16,569 nucleotides of DNA, taken from NCBI GenBank assembly GCA_017475785.1, contig JAFVEX010000152.1, positions 1-16,569 of the forward strand, read 5' to 3'. This document shows, in pieces, positions 8,135 to 15,555 of the stretch. Position 1 is the stretch's first letter, and the number at the start of each line of letters is the position of its first letter. The stretch comes from Eubacterium sp. Its GTDB lineage: Bacteria; Bacillota_A; Clostridia; Lachnospirales; Lachnospiraceae. The notes under the pieces were generated by a model that saw only the letters and a program-made list of their open reading frames with translations, had not been told where the DNA came from and searched no databases. The position numbers and the translations under genes were made by a program.

Positions 8135-8884
8135 ATGAAAAATATGGTATTTAATAAAAAACGGCGCCTTCTCTTTTGGCTTCTGGCTGTGCTGCTGACG
8201 GGCATGCTCGCGGCAGCCGGATGCGGAAAATCAAAGGTGGACAACTCTGCTCCGGACACCGCCGCGTCGTCATCCGGCCTGACGATCACAGACAAGACAG
8301 ACCACAGCTCCGCGGCATCGGAAGAAGATCCGTCAGATAAAGACTCATCAGGTTCGAAGGCGAACCAGTCCGGCTCGTCCGCGGCACAAAGCGAAATCGC
8401 CGCCGAGCCGGAAAACTCGTCCGCGGCCATATCTGACGCGGGGCAGAATACTTCGTCTGACACCAAAACCATCCCGGAGGCGGACATTTCTGCTGATGAC
8501 GGCGTGTCCGCTTCTTCGCCGGATGATCTGGCGGAAGAAACGCTGGATGAAAACGGGTCTTACACTTCGAAGGATGAGGTCGCGCTGTACCTCCATCTGT
8601 ATGGTCATCTGCCGGATAACTACATCACAAAAAAGCAGGCCGAAAAGCTCGGGTGGATCAGCAGCAAGGGCAACCTTCAGCAGGTCGCTCCCGGCAAGAG
8701 CATCGGCGGCAGCCGTTTTGGTAATTACGAAGGCCTTCTTCCCGACAAAAAAGGACGCAGCTACTTCGAATGTGATATTGACTACGAGGGCGGCCGCCGC
8801 AACGCAAAGCGGATCGTCTATTCTGACGACGGACTCATCTTCTACACAGAAGATCACTACAATAGTTTTGAACAGCTGTACTAA
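8135..8884 (+). CDS. Barnase-family secreted lipoprotein ribonuclease
   Basis: The 249-residue protein has a lipoprotein signal (basic 8-11, hydrophobic 12-27, lipobox AAGC with Cys30). A long Ser/Ala/Asp-rich linker (about 31-140) leads to a C-terminal barnase domain (about 145-249). The domain follows barnase closely: LPDNYITKKQAEKLGW (159-174), SKGNLQQVAPGKSIGG (177-192) and a C-terminal TEDHYNSF. Residues matching the barnase active site are K166 (Lys27), E212 (Glu73), R222 (Arg83), R226 (Arg87) and H241 (His102), so it should cleave RNA. The enzyme would be tethered outside the membrane by lipid. A barstar-like gene follows 17 bp later. No strong ribosome site precedes the ATG, which lies 21 bp after the previous stop, so expression may rely on coupling or be weak. 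Confidence 0.92.
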   Translation: MKNMVFNKKRRLLFWLLAVLLTGMLAAAGCGKSKVDNSAPDTAASSSGLTITDKTDHSSAASEEDPSDKDSSGSKANQSGSSAAQSEIAAEPENSSAAISDAGQNTSSDTKTIPEADISADDGVSASSPDDLAEETLDENGSYTSKDEVALYLHLYGHLPDNYITKKQAEKLGWISSKGNLQQVAPGKSIGGSRFGNYEGLLPDKKGRSYFECDIDYEGGRRNAKRIVYSDDGLIFYTEDHYNSFEQLY

Positions 8885-8901
8885 AAGGGGCACGCGCGAT
8901 T

Positions 8902-9435
8902 ATGAAAACGATCCGGTTGGATTTTACCAATTTAAGCAGCCGCGAGGAAATCCACAATCTGATTGCTAACCGGCTGGATTTTCCGGACTGGTACGGCGCG
9001 AATCTGGACGCGCTGTATGACTGCCTGACAGATCTGCACGACGACATCTGCCTGGAAATCCAGATGCCCGGTGAAGACGCTCCGCTGGCGACTTACCTGG
9101 AGCGTGTCCGGAGAGTTCTGCAGGATGCCTCGCGGGAGACCGGACGGCTGTCTGTCGTCTGTGTTCCCCCTGTCCCGGCCAGCATATCTGACGTATCTGC
9201 AGCCGAAGCAGAACTGTCTTTTTCTGCCGGCACAGACTGCGCAGCCGGAACAGATCAATCTTTTTCTGACGGCACAGACAACGCTATCGGAACAGAACGG
9301 GCTTTTTCTGCCGGCACAGACTGCGTTGCAGGAACAGATCAATCTTTTTCTGACGGCGCAGAAAGCGCAGCCGGCACCTCTGACGGCGCGGATAATTCCT
9401 GCGAGGAAGATGAATCCACTGCCACATGGGACTGA
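8902..9435 (+). CDS. Barstar-family RNase inhibitor with repeat tail
   Basis: The 177-residue protein has a barstar fold in residues 1-88. It includes LDFPDWYGANLDALYDCLTD (25-44), which matches the barstar helix segment that plugs the barnase active site; the key Asp/Tyr/Gly-Asn-Leu-Asp-Ala-Leu pattern is intact. It should bind and block the neighbouring RNase in the cytoplasm. Classical barstar is about 90 residues; here an extra low-complexity tail follows (about 89-177). The tail holds four 14-residue repeats of the SFSAGTDCAAGTDQ type from residue 106. AAAAGGGG lies about 11 nt before the ATG. The gene sits 17 bp after the RNase stop and 14 bp before the LuxR-type gene, so all three are probably cotranscribed. 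Confidence 0.92.
   Translation: MKTIRLDFTNLSSREEIHNLIANRLDFPDWYGANLDALYDCLTDLHDDICLEIQMPGEDAPLATYLERVRRVLQDASRETGRLSVVCVPPVPASISDVSAAEAELSFSAGTDCAAGTDQSFSDGTDNAIGTERAFSAGTDCVAGTDQSFSDGAESAAGTSDGADNSCEEDESTATWD
9217..9378 (+). repeat. 42-bp in-frame tandem repeats in the barstar tail
   Basis: Four 14-codon units (the last shorter) encode SFSxGTDxxxGTxx motifs. Units 1 and 3, and units 2 and 4, resemble each other most, suggesting an 84-bp duplication of an older 42-bp doublet. The repeats leave the barstar fold untouched. Confidence 0.85.
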
Positions 9436-9449
9436 CGCGGAGGTTGACG

Positions 9450-10886
9450 ATGCCCGCAGCAATTTCCACATTTCTGAAAAAACCAGTGATTCACTGCACA
9501 GCCGTAATTTTTCTGTGCTTTCTGCTCACATCGACCGGCTATCTGTCCTGGACATACCATCTCGCCGGGCAGGTTCCGGCAGGCACCCTGGAAGTCATGA
9601 CCATGGTGGCAGGCTATCTTTTGCAGGCTCTGGGGATCGGCGTCTTTTCAGCAATTATCCGACTGCATCCAAATGCGGCAGCGCGTCTGTTTTACGCGGC
9701 GCTCCCGATTCACATGATTCTGATGGTTCCTGCCGTCCTGAGTTCTTATCTTGCGGGAACACTCGCGTTTGGATTTCTTATGAATACAGCCTGCGGATTC
9801 ATCGCGGGATATTATCTGCACATTCTTGCGTGTACTGTTTCTGAACAGCACAGAGCTTCCTCCTTTGGCACCGGTTACGGACTCGCGATTCTGGTGACCT
9901 GGCTGCTCTCTCTGATCAGGGACGGCTCTGTATACCACACTGCCCAGATCCTCCTGATTTTCTGCGCGGTTCTCACCGCTGTCTCGTTTGGCGTTGTATA
10001 CCAAGAAGCCAGAACGGCAGACCTTGAGACTCCGGAGAAGACTCCGGTGAAGGCTCCGGTGAAAGATCCGGAAAACATTCCGCAGGCACAGAGCAGTTCT
10101 TCCAACGAGCCAGGCAGAAACCTGCCCGCCAGAGAAAACACGCTGATCCTTGTTTTCTTTCTGGTTTTCCTGTTCAGCCTTGTGAACAGCAGCAGCTTTT
10201 CCTTCCCCTACTCAGATATCGGAAACACTGTCAGTGTTGAGCTCTCGCGACTTGTCTATGCCGCAGGACTGATGATCGCCGGATTCGTAACAGACCGGAA
10301 CCGGAAATACGGCGCCATTTCCGCGCTGACGGCACTGGTGATTCCATTTATCATGCTGGCGCTGCAGGGAGAGCCGGTCTCCGCGCCGGTCTTCTGGGCT
10401 CTCAGCTATTTCACATCGGGTTTTTATTCGGTCTGCCGGATCATATTGTTCTCCGATCTTGCGTCCGGACACGCGCTTTTCTTCCTGTCCGGTGCCGGTC
10501 TGATGATCGGACGAATCGGCGACGCGCTGGGCGAAGGCATCAGTCTGTCCATGAAAGATCACCTGCTTGCTCTCGTCGCTCTGACCGCGCTTCTATTTGT
10601 CGCAACCGTACTGGTGTTCTTCCGCGTCTATCACGACCTGTACATCCCGGAACCGGCACGGCCGCAAAGTGAACAGGAGCGGTTTGAACACTTTGCTGTG
10701 CAGCACGATCTGTCCCTGCGGGAGCGGGAAGTCCTTCGCCTCATCTTTGATCAGAAAACGAATGCAGAGATTGCCGGTGCCCTGAACATCTCTCAAAACA
10801 CAGTAAAGTTTCATGTCCGGAACCTGATGCAGAAGACCGGCTGCAAAAACCGAAAGGAACTCTTCGCTGAATACCTGCAGTCATAA
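9450..10886 (+). CDS. Membrane-integral LuxR-type transcription regulator
   Basis: The 478-residue protein has two blocks of hydrophobic spans, together about 10-12, split by a hydrophilic segment (about 195-235) rich in Pro and Lys with short repeats of the TPVKAPVKDP type. This layout resembles a major-facilitator-like sensor. The C-terminal ~68 residues (about 411-478) are a LuxR/GerE helix-turn-helix with LSLREREVLRLI, NAEIAGALNISQNTVKFHVRNL and a terminal KTGCKNRKEL helix. It should bind DNA while anchored in the membrane, responding to an unknown ligand. The ATG at 9450 has GGAGG 6 nt upstream; an ATG at 9426 overlaps the barstar gene and lacks a site. It may control its own run or the secreted protein gene at 11105, but that is inference. 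Confidence 0.85.
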   Translation: MPAAISTFLKKPVIHCTAVIFLCFLLTSTGYLSWTYHLAGQVPAGTLEVMTMVAGYLLQALGIGVFSAIIRLHPNAAARLFYAALPIHMILMVPAVLSSYLAGTLAFGFLMNTACGFIAGYYLHILACTVSEQHRASSFGTGYGLAILVTWLLSLIRDGSVYHTAQILLIFCAVLTAVSFGVVYQEARTADLETPEKTPVKAPVKDPENIPQAQSSSSNEPGRNLPARENTLILVFFLVFLFSLVNSSSFSFPYSDIGNTVSVELSRLVYAAGLMIAGFVTDRNRKYGAISALTALVIPFIMLALQGEPVSAPVFWALSYFTSGFYSVCRIILFSDLASGHALFFLSGAGLMIGRIGDALGEGISLSMKDHLLALVALTALLFVATVLVFFRVYHDLYIPEPARPQSEQERFEHFAVQHDLSLREREVLRLIFDQKTNAEIAGALNISQNTVKFHVRNLMQKTGCKNRKELFAEYLQS

Positions 10887-11012
10887 GTTTGCCCGCTCCT
10901 GGCAGGTCAAAACCACATAAAACCGTGCCCCTACACACAAACTACCCCTTTCCAGACGGCCTGTTCCCCCTTTCCCGCATTGAACCAGCCTTCCTTTTTT
11001 TGTAAGATAAAA

Positions 11013-11053
11013 CTGTATCCGAATGCATTTTCCACAATCCTTCCCGGATACAG
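11013..11053. promoter_or_regulatory. 9-bp perfect inverted repeat upstream of the secreted protein gene
   Basis: CTGTATCCG (11013-11021) and CGGATACAG (11045-11053) are perfect inverted copies separated by 23 nt, about 50-90 nt before the ATG at 11105. It could be a two-site operator or a 5' UTR hairpin. The neighbouring LuxR-type regulator is a candidate binder only by proximity. No convincing -35/-10 pair was fixed by eye; TTGTAA and TAAGAT-like elements lie just upstream (11000-11008). Confidence 0.5.
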
Positions 11054-11104
11054 ATATCAAAAAGCAGGCAGCTCATGTGCTGCATTTGAAAGGAGGAGGT
11101 TCCC

Positions 11105-12094
11105 ATGAAAATACGCCAGAAACATCTAACCGTCCGGAAATATCTATTCTTGCTCGCGCTGGTCTTTGCATGTCTCTTCGCCTTCACGGCAACCACAAAA
11201 ACAGCGCACGCGAAATCAAAGGTTTACAAAATCAAATCCGCCAGCGACTGGAAAAACATCTCCAAAAAGAATGGCGGCACGTTTAAGCTGACCAAGAACA
11301 TTTATCTGAAGAACACGAAGCAGTACCTCAAAATTACAAAAAACAAAAAATACACCATTGACTTTAACGGCCACAAAATCGTGGACTCCGGGACGGGATC
11401 CGACTACAGCCCGCTGGTCATCAACAAAGGAACTGTCGTCCTGAAAAATTCAAAGAAAAAGGGAGGCGTTCTCTACTCGAAAGAGTGGATGGCCGTTCAG
11501 GTAAACAATAAGGCAAAACTCTATCTGAAAAGCGGCGCAATCGTAAATGACACAACCGAATTCCGGACAGGGCTTGCATCCGGTGTCTATCTCACCGGCA
11601 AGGCAAAATTCTACCTGCAGGGAAAGGGAATCGTCAGGAGCGTCAACAATGGCGTCGCGCTGATGGGACATTCCGCATTCTATATGACAGGAAAAACGCA
11701 GATCCGCGCCGGCGTACTGAATGACGGCGGTTTGATGTTTACCCACTATGGAAGCGGCGTCTGTATCGTGGAATCCGGCTGTAAGGTGTCCCTGAAGGGA
11801 GGCAGCATCGGAACAATGTCTACGCCGGACACTGTTGTCAACGGCCTCACATTTACCGGCTCCGGAAGCTACCCGGTACTCGACCGCGAGGGTAAGAGCC
11901 TGAAGCTGGCATCAGGGTACAAATATCTCGACTACAAGGGAAACAAGCTTTCCATCACCGGCAGCAATGTAGACGCGCTCTACCAGAGAATCACCGGATC
12001 GACCGGCTCCTCAGGAATGCCCGGCGAAAAGAAGATCACAACGACCGTAAAGGATCCATCCGGTTACTACACCGTATTTATTAAGAAAAAATAA
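11105..12094 (+). CDS. Secreted basic repeat protein, beta-helix-like, function unknown
   Basis: The 329-residue protein has a Sec signal peptide: basic start, hydrophobic 13-29, and a likely cleavage after AHA at residue 36. The mature part is strongly basic and made of short beta-strand-like repeats: FKLTKNIYLKN, YTIDFNGHKIVDSG, GTVVLKNSKKKGGVLYS, AKLYLKSGAIVND and AKFYLQGKGIV. This resembles the right-handed parallel beta-helix fold of polysaccharide-binding or pectate-lyase-like surface proteins. No catalytic motif, LPXTG anchor or cell-wall repeat is visible, so it is probably released or held by charge. The ATG follows AAAGGAGGAGG closely. It appears monocistronic, ending at a strong terminator. 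The fold call is moderate. Confidence 0.7.
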   Translation: MKIRQKHLTVRKYLFLLALVFACLFAFTATTKTAHAKSKVYKIKSASDWKNISKKNGGTFKLTKNIYLKNTKQYLKITKNKKYTIDFNGHKIVDSGTGSDYSPLVINKGTVVLKNSKKKGGVLYSKEWMAVQVNNKAKLYLKSGAIVNDTTEFRTGLASGVYLTGKAKFYLQGKGIVRSVNNGVALMGHSAFYMTGKTQIRAGVLNDGGLMFTHYGSGVCIVESGCKVSLKGGSIGTMSTPDTVVNGLTFTGSGSYPVLDREGKSLKLASGYKYLDYKGNKLSITGSNVDALYQRITGSTGSSGMPGEKKITTTVKDPSGYYTVFIKKK

Positions 12095-12105
12095 GTTACA
12101 AAAAG

Positions 12106-12142
12106 CCGGCATCCGCTGTTGTGTTAAGCGGATGCCGGTTTT
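12106..12142. terminator. Strong intrinsic terminator, probably bidirectional
   Basis: CCGGCATCCGC (12106-12116) pairs perfectly with GCGGATGCCGG (12128-12138) around an 11-nt loop. TTTT follows on the plus strand, and a T-run is also present on the minus strand after the GC stem. It closes the secreted protein gene and probably also the convergent regulator gene. Confidence 0.92.
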
Positions 12143-12201
12143 CTGAATTCAATAGTTCCGTTATTAAGGAAAACGCTGATTTAATCCATCACAGCTCAGC
12201 T

Positions 12202-12246
12202 TCCGGGAGTGTTTCCTACGGTAACGTTATTCCAAAAACTCCCGGA
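12202..12246 (-). repeat. Inverted repeat spanning the stop codon of the HTH-REC gene
   Basis: TCCGGGAGT (12202-12210) and ACTCCCGGA (12238-12246) are perfect 9-bp inverted copies. One arm is in the last codons of the gene and the other is just downstream. No T-run follows, so it is more likely an mRNA 3'-end hairpin than a terminator. Confidence 0.5.
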
Positions 12247-13132
12247 TCGTTGAGAACAGCTGATCAATGACAATCGGCTTTTCGGCAAAAGCATTCATGC
12301 CCACCTCAAAGGCCGCGTTCCGATCCTTTTCATACACATTTGCGGTCATGGCAATGATCGGAACCGACGCCTTCTGCGCGTCAGAGAGCTCCCGGATCCT
12401 TCTGGTGGCCTCGATGCCATCCATATTTGGCATGAGAATATCCATCAGGATCAAATCGTAGTAATCCGGCGGCGCCTCAGCCAGCTTCTGTACACAGATC
12501 TTTCCATCCTCTGCGAACTCCACTTCCGCGCCCGTGTGCCTCAGGAGTTCCTGCGCAATCTCCCGGTTCAGTTCCATATCCTCGGCGACCAGTATTCTCT
12601 TTCCGGAAAAATCATAGTTTCCCGGAAATGTTTTTTTCTGTGCCGTGTGCTCCTTCAGATACTCACTCAGCTCAAAAAGATTGGCCGGATAGTATCTGGA
12701 CGGCACTTCTTCCGCGTCCAGATACGTCACCTGCATCGCCTGATTGACTGCCTGCAGAAGATACTCTCCGGAAATGCGGATGCTCTCCAGATACCGCATC
12801 AGCAGCTCTGTGTCCTCGTGATAAGTCTCCGCCATTTCCGCACACCCAAGTATTATGTGCAGCGGCGTGCGGATATCGTGTGACATCTCAAATATCCGGA
12901 CGAGCCTCGACGGCTGCCCATCATCAGTGCATTCCTTTAAAAGATCATCTGTTGTGACACCCAGAACATCTGCCAGTTTTGGAAAGAGACTTATATCCGG
13001 AAAGGAAATACCGCGCTCCCACTTGGAGACTGCTTTGTCCGTAACGCCTACTTTTTCGGCAAGTGCCGCCTGCGTCAGATGATTTTGCTCCCGGAGGGAG
13101 CGAATGACAGATCCCAGTGCAGACTGCCTCAT
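12227..13132 (-). CDS. HTH / HisKA-like / receiver-domain regulator without ATPase
   Basis: The 301-residue protein has an XRE-type helix-turn-helix (about 5-66, with LTQAALAEKVGVTDKAVSKW). A histidine-kinase dimerization-like segment (about 78-140) contains FEMSHDIRTPLHIILG with H85. A receiver domain (about 178-300) has the acidic pair E184/D185, phosphoacceptor D231 in LILMDILMPNMDG, T263 and K285. The middle segment looks like a hybrid kinase's HisKA helices, including the SGEYLLQAVNQAM helix, but the HATPase domain that should follow is absent; only about 40 residues separate it from the receiver. It may take phosphate from another kinase or simply dimerise through these helices. The ATG at 13132 lies 8 nt after a GGGGAGGTG site. 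Few proteins join an XRE head to these parts. Confidence 0.85.
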   Translation of the reverse strand: MRQSALGSVIRSLREQNHLTQAALAEKVGVTDKAVSKWERGISFPDISLFPKLADVLGVTTDDLLKECTDDGQPSRLVRIFEMSHDIRTPLHIILGCAEMAETYHEDTELLMRYLESIRISGEYLLQAVNQAMQVTYLDAEEVPSRYYPANLFELSEYLKEHTAQKKTFPGNYDFSGKRILVAEDMELNREIAQELLRHTGAEVEFAEDGKICVQKLAEAPPDYYDLILMDILMPNMDGIEATRRIRELSDAQKASVPIIAMTANVYEKDRNAAFEVGMNAFAEKPIVIDQLFSTIREFLE

Positions 13133-13215
13133 TCATATCACCTCCCCAATGACAACATACCACTAAAGAGGATCAGAAACAACCGACCATCGGTTTAGAT
13201 GGAATATTCCGGTAG

Positions 13216-13262
13216 CCTCCGGAGCCCTTTACCGGTGACACCTCCGGAGCCCTTTACCGGTG
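13216..13262. repeat. 25-bp tandem duplication over the VWA gene's stop codon
   Basis: A 22-nt identical block starts at 13216 and again at 13241 (period 25). It contains the palindromes CTCCGGAG and ACCGGT. The right copy includes the stop codon and last codons of the VWA gene; the left copy lies just past the stop. It looks like a recent slippage or duplication event. Confidence 0.85.
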
Positions 13263-13925
13263 CCGCTTCCTGTAGTCCGCGCGGATGGGCTCCAGAAGCT
13301 CCTCTCCGTCAAGCGCGCAGGCCATCTCTGCCGCGGAAGGCGCGCATCTTGCATAACTGACCGCCTGTGACATCACCTCGTAATTCAATCTGGTTCCTGC
13401 CTGATCATGCTCATACCTGACAGCGCGATTTGAGCTGATTCCAAATCTGCCTGCCACCTGAACAGCGTCAATATTCGCACCGAGAAACAGGAATTCCCAG
13501 TGATATTTTTCTTTCTGGCGCTCAATCATCCGGCGAACCTTCTCATAAGTGTATTTCCGGCTCGAATTTTCCATGCCGTCCGTCGTGATGATAAACAGCG
13601 TTTTTTCCGGCACGTCCTCGCTCCGGGCGTATTTGTGCACATTCCCGATATGATGAATCGCTCCGCCGACTGCGTCCAGAAGCGCCGTGCAGCCACGCAC
13701 ATAATACTGCCTGTCATTCATCGGTTCCACCTCCCGAATATTCACCCGGTCATAAATCACTTCCGGCACGTCATCGAAAAGCACGACCGATACCAATACT
13801 TCCCCGTCCTCCTTCTTCTGTCTCTCGATCATACTGTTGAAGCCGCCGATGGTATCCGCCTCCAGACCGCTCATCGATCCGCTTCTGTCGAGAATCATAA
13901 CCAGCTCCGTTAAACCCTTCTTCAT
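13254..13925 (-). CDS. Single-domain VWA protein
   Basis: The 223-residue protein is almost entirely one von Willebrand A domain with a complete metal-ion site: DRSGS (residues 13-17), the Thr of GCTALLDA (T80) and the Asp of TTDGMEN (D116). There is no signal peptide or membrane span, so it is probably cytoplasmic. The ATG at 13925 is preferred over a GTG at 13937 because GAGG lies 6 nt upstream of the ATG and nothing precedes the GTG. A perfect 10-bp inverted repeat brackets this start region. It lies downstream of a macrodomain gene in the same direction, but a terminator separates them, so it may be transcribed alone. VWA and macrodomain genes occur together in several bacterial loci; the partner here is inferred only by position. 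Confidence 0.88.
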   Translation of the reverse strand: MKKGLTELVMILDRSGSMSGLEADTIGGFNSMIERQKKEDGEVLVSVVLFDDVPEVIYDRVNIREVEPMNDRQYYVRGCTALLDAVGGAIHHIGNVHKYARSEDVPEKTLFIITTDGMENSSRKYTYEKVRRMIERQKEKYHWEFLFLGANIDAVQVAGRFGISSNRAVRYEHDQAGTRLNYEVMSQAVSYARCAPSAAEMACALDGEELLEPIRADYRKRHR

Positions 13926-13927
13926 AT

Positions 13928-13980
13928 CTGACCTCACTTTCTGCTGCGCGGCAGCCGTTGTTTTGTTTTTGTGAGGTCAG
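13928..13980 (-). promoter_or_regulatory. 10-bp inverted repeat overlapping the VWA gene ribosome site
   Basis: CTGACCTCAC (13928-13937) and GTGAGGTCAG (13971-13980) are perfect inverted copies. On the minus strand the start-proximal arm contains the GAGG ribosome site, so a hairpin would hide it; a nested GCTG/CAGC hairpin sits in the loop. A possible -10 box (TATACT, 13979-13984) overlaps the distal arm. If that promoter is used, most of that arm is not transcribed and the dyad would instead be a DNA operator. Confidence 0.5.
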
Positions 13981-13998
13981 TATAACAGGCCGGAACGG

Positions 13999-14024
13999 AA
14001 AAACGGTCGCCCGGGAAGCGACCG
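13999..14024 (-). terminator. Intrinsic terminator of the macrodomain gene
   Basis: CGGTCGC (14004-14010) and GCGACCG (14018-14024) form a 7-bp GC-rich stem with a 7-nt loop. On the minus strand it is followed by TTTTT (complement of 13999-14003). A T-run is also present on the plus side (14027-14033), so it may work both ways. Confidence 0.85.
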
Positions 14025-14043
14025 CCTTTTTTTCTGGGGTTTT

Positions 14044-15207
14044 TCAAGTAATAATACAGGGCAGTCCATGTTCCTCCAGCTGAATATCCAGCTCGATCAT
14101 GTCATAGATTTCATGCTCAATAAAATACGAAAAAATAATATCCGTCTTATCACATGGTGAGAGTGCGTATCCCGCACGGGCAAGCAGATCCTTCGTCTCA
14201 TCCATACTCAGCTTCGCGCCGATGCACAGACAAAGCGCCGTCAGCTTCTGCGGATGATAGTCCGGATTGTTTTTGATCTTTGAAAACACCTTCTTATCAA
14301 CAATGGCTCTTTTGTAAACCTCTGCGTTTCCCATGCCCTTTTCCGCAATCAGATAAAGCAAATACTGCGGAAATGTATCGGACATATGCGCCATCCGTTC
14401 TGCAAGCTTTCGCTCCATCTCCTCAATCGCAGCATCATTATCCGCAAAAGAAGATGACGACGCAAACAAGTTCGTTTCCGAAGCATAAGACTTCTCCTCG
14501 GGCTCAGCGGCCATCTCAGCCTGGGCAGACGGTCTCCGTGGGCGTGTGAACAACTTATCCGCACGTCCAAACAGTTTCCTGGACGGTTTTTCCAGTTTTT
14601 CTGGTTTTGCGGCTTCTTCTCTTGCGACAGATGCAGCAAACCAGCCGTCTCCGTATTCTTCCTCCCGCTTTAACTGCACATAATTCAGGTCAATGTAGGC
14701 TTCGAGATCCGGATAGAGATTCCGCCCCATCTGAGTAGCCTTTTCATCAAATACCACCAGATAAATCTGCATATCGGATGTCAGAAGAAACGCGTGAATC
14801 TCATCGACGGCGATGCGCATCCCTTCTTCCTTCGGATACCCGAATCCACCGGTCGAAATCAGAGGAAACGCGATAGAGCGAATTCCGTTCTCCGCTGCCA
14901 GCGCAAGGCTCTTCCTGTAGCAAGACCGCAGAAGCTCCTTTTCCCCTCGGCTCCCGTCATAATAAAGCGGGCTCACGGCATGAATGATATATTTCGCAGG
15001 AAGCCGAAAGCCAGGCGTCATAAAAACGTCCCCTTCCCTGACCTCGCCAACCTTTTCCTTCCTGTAGGCAAGCAGCTCCTCGTACCCGGCAGCTTCATAA
15101 ATGGCATGGTCACACCCCGTCCCCACCGCCGGCTGTTCATTCGCCGTATTTACAATGGCCTCGGTATCCATTTTTGTTATGTCATTTCGAACAATTCTAA
15201 ACGGCAT
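14044..15207 (-). CDS. Macrodomain protein with C-terminal helical domain
   Basis: The 387-residue protein begins with a macrodomain (about 1-165), the fold that binds or hydrolyses ADP-ribose. The motifs are NDITKM (8-13), AIVNTAN (17-23), VGTGCDHAIYEAAG (28-41) and ISTGGFGYP (117-125). A charged variable linker follows (about 180-275). The last ~110 residues form a separate helical domain (AEVYKRAIVDKKVFSKI, then KLTALCLCIGAKLSMDE, then LLARAGYALS) with the look of an XRE-like HTH bundle; I cannot name it. The ATG at 15207 is chosen because AAAAGGAG lies a few bases upstream and the macrodomain then starts normally; an in-frame ATG at 15258 has no such site. A clear promoter lies at 15329-15357. 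It is transcribed away from the tRNA-like array. Confidence 0.85.
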   Translation of the reverse strand: MPFRIVRNDITKMDTEAIVNTANEQPAVGTGCDHAIYEAAGYEELLAYRKEKVGEVREGDVFMTPGFRLPAKYIIHAVSPLYYDGSRGEKELLRSCYRKSLALAAENGIRSIAFPLISTGGFGYPKEEGMRIAVDEIHAFLLTSDMQIYLVVFDEKATQMGRNLYPDLEAYIDLNYVQLKREEEYGDGWFAASVAREEAAKPEKLEKPSRKLFGRADKLFTRPRRPSAQAEMAAEPEEKSYASETNLFASSSSFADNDAAIEEMERKLAERMAHMSDTFPQYLLYLIAEKGMGNAEVYKRAIVDKKVFSKIKNNPDYHPQKLTALCLCIGAKLSMDETKDLLARAGYALSPCDKTDIIFSYFIEHEIYDMIELDIQLEEHGLPCIIT

Positions 15208-15328
15208 TGCTGCTCCTTTTCCTGAATAGCTTCCCATCTTCTTGCCAGAAAGCCTCATTCTCCCCGATGGTTGTTATGCGCCGCTGATTGGCCGGCATTT
15301 CCCCATCCATTTCGTGAAAATCAGTATG

Positions 15329-15357
15329 ATTATATTCTAAAAAACAGACAAAGACAA
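15329..15357 (-). promoter_or_regulatory. Sigma-A promoter for the macrodomain gene
   Basis: On the minus strand TTGTCT (15352-15357) and TATAAT (15329-15334) are exactly 17 nt apart. The 5' UTR would be about 115 nt. Confidence 0.8.
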
Positions 15358-15555
15358 GCTTACGCAGAGTGTTCGTCAGTTCCCAACTGTTATCTCATTC
15401 CGGCTTCTGCGCAGAACCATTCCAGTTCCGATATAAAACGATTCTAACTTCCATGATAGAATTACGAAAGAATCATCCTTGTTTTTTCTTGCAAAGAATT
15501 ATGAATTATAGTAAGATAAAGGGCAGTCTAAAAGGAGATACTTTTTGACTCATTT
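15358..15555. other. AT-rich divergent spacer between the macrodomain gene and the array
   Basis: I see no ORF with a ribosome site and no complete tRNA in this stretch. It holds a small CAGTT/AACTG hairpin near 15379-15391 and the plus-strand promoter described separately. A second small dyad (AAAAG 15530-15534 with CTTTT 15541-15545) lies just before the first tRNA-like head. Confidence 0.5.
15489..15517 (+). promoter_or_regulatory. Sigma-A promoter pointing into the tRNA-like array
   Basis: TTGCAA (15489-15494) and TAAGAT (15512-15517) are separated by exactly 17 nt. The start would be near 15524, about 32 nt before the first tRNA-like head. It is the only good plus-strand promoter seen near the array. 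Confidence 0.7.

Noticed and set aside
9071..9844. Plus-strand ORF overlapping barstar and LuxR genes
   Set aside because: It reads another frame of the barstar repeat tail and of the membrane domain; both real frames have clear domains and ribosome sites.
15530..15545. AAAGGAG before the array as a ribosome site for a small ORF
   Set aside because: No start codon with a sensible ORF lies at the right distance; it is better explained as part of a small AAAAG/CTTTT dyad.
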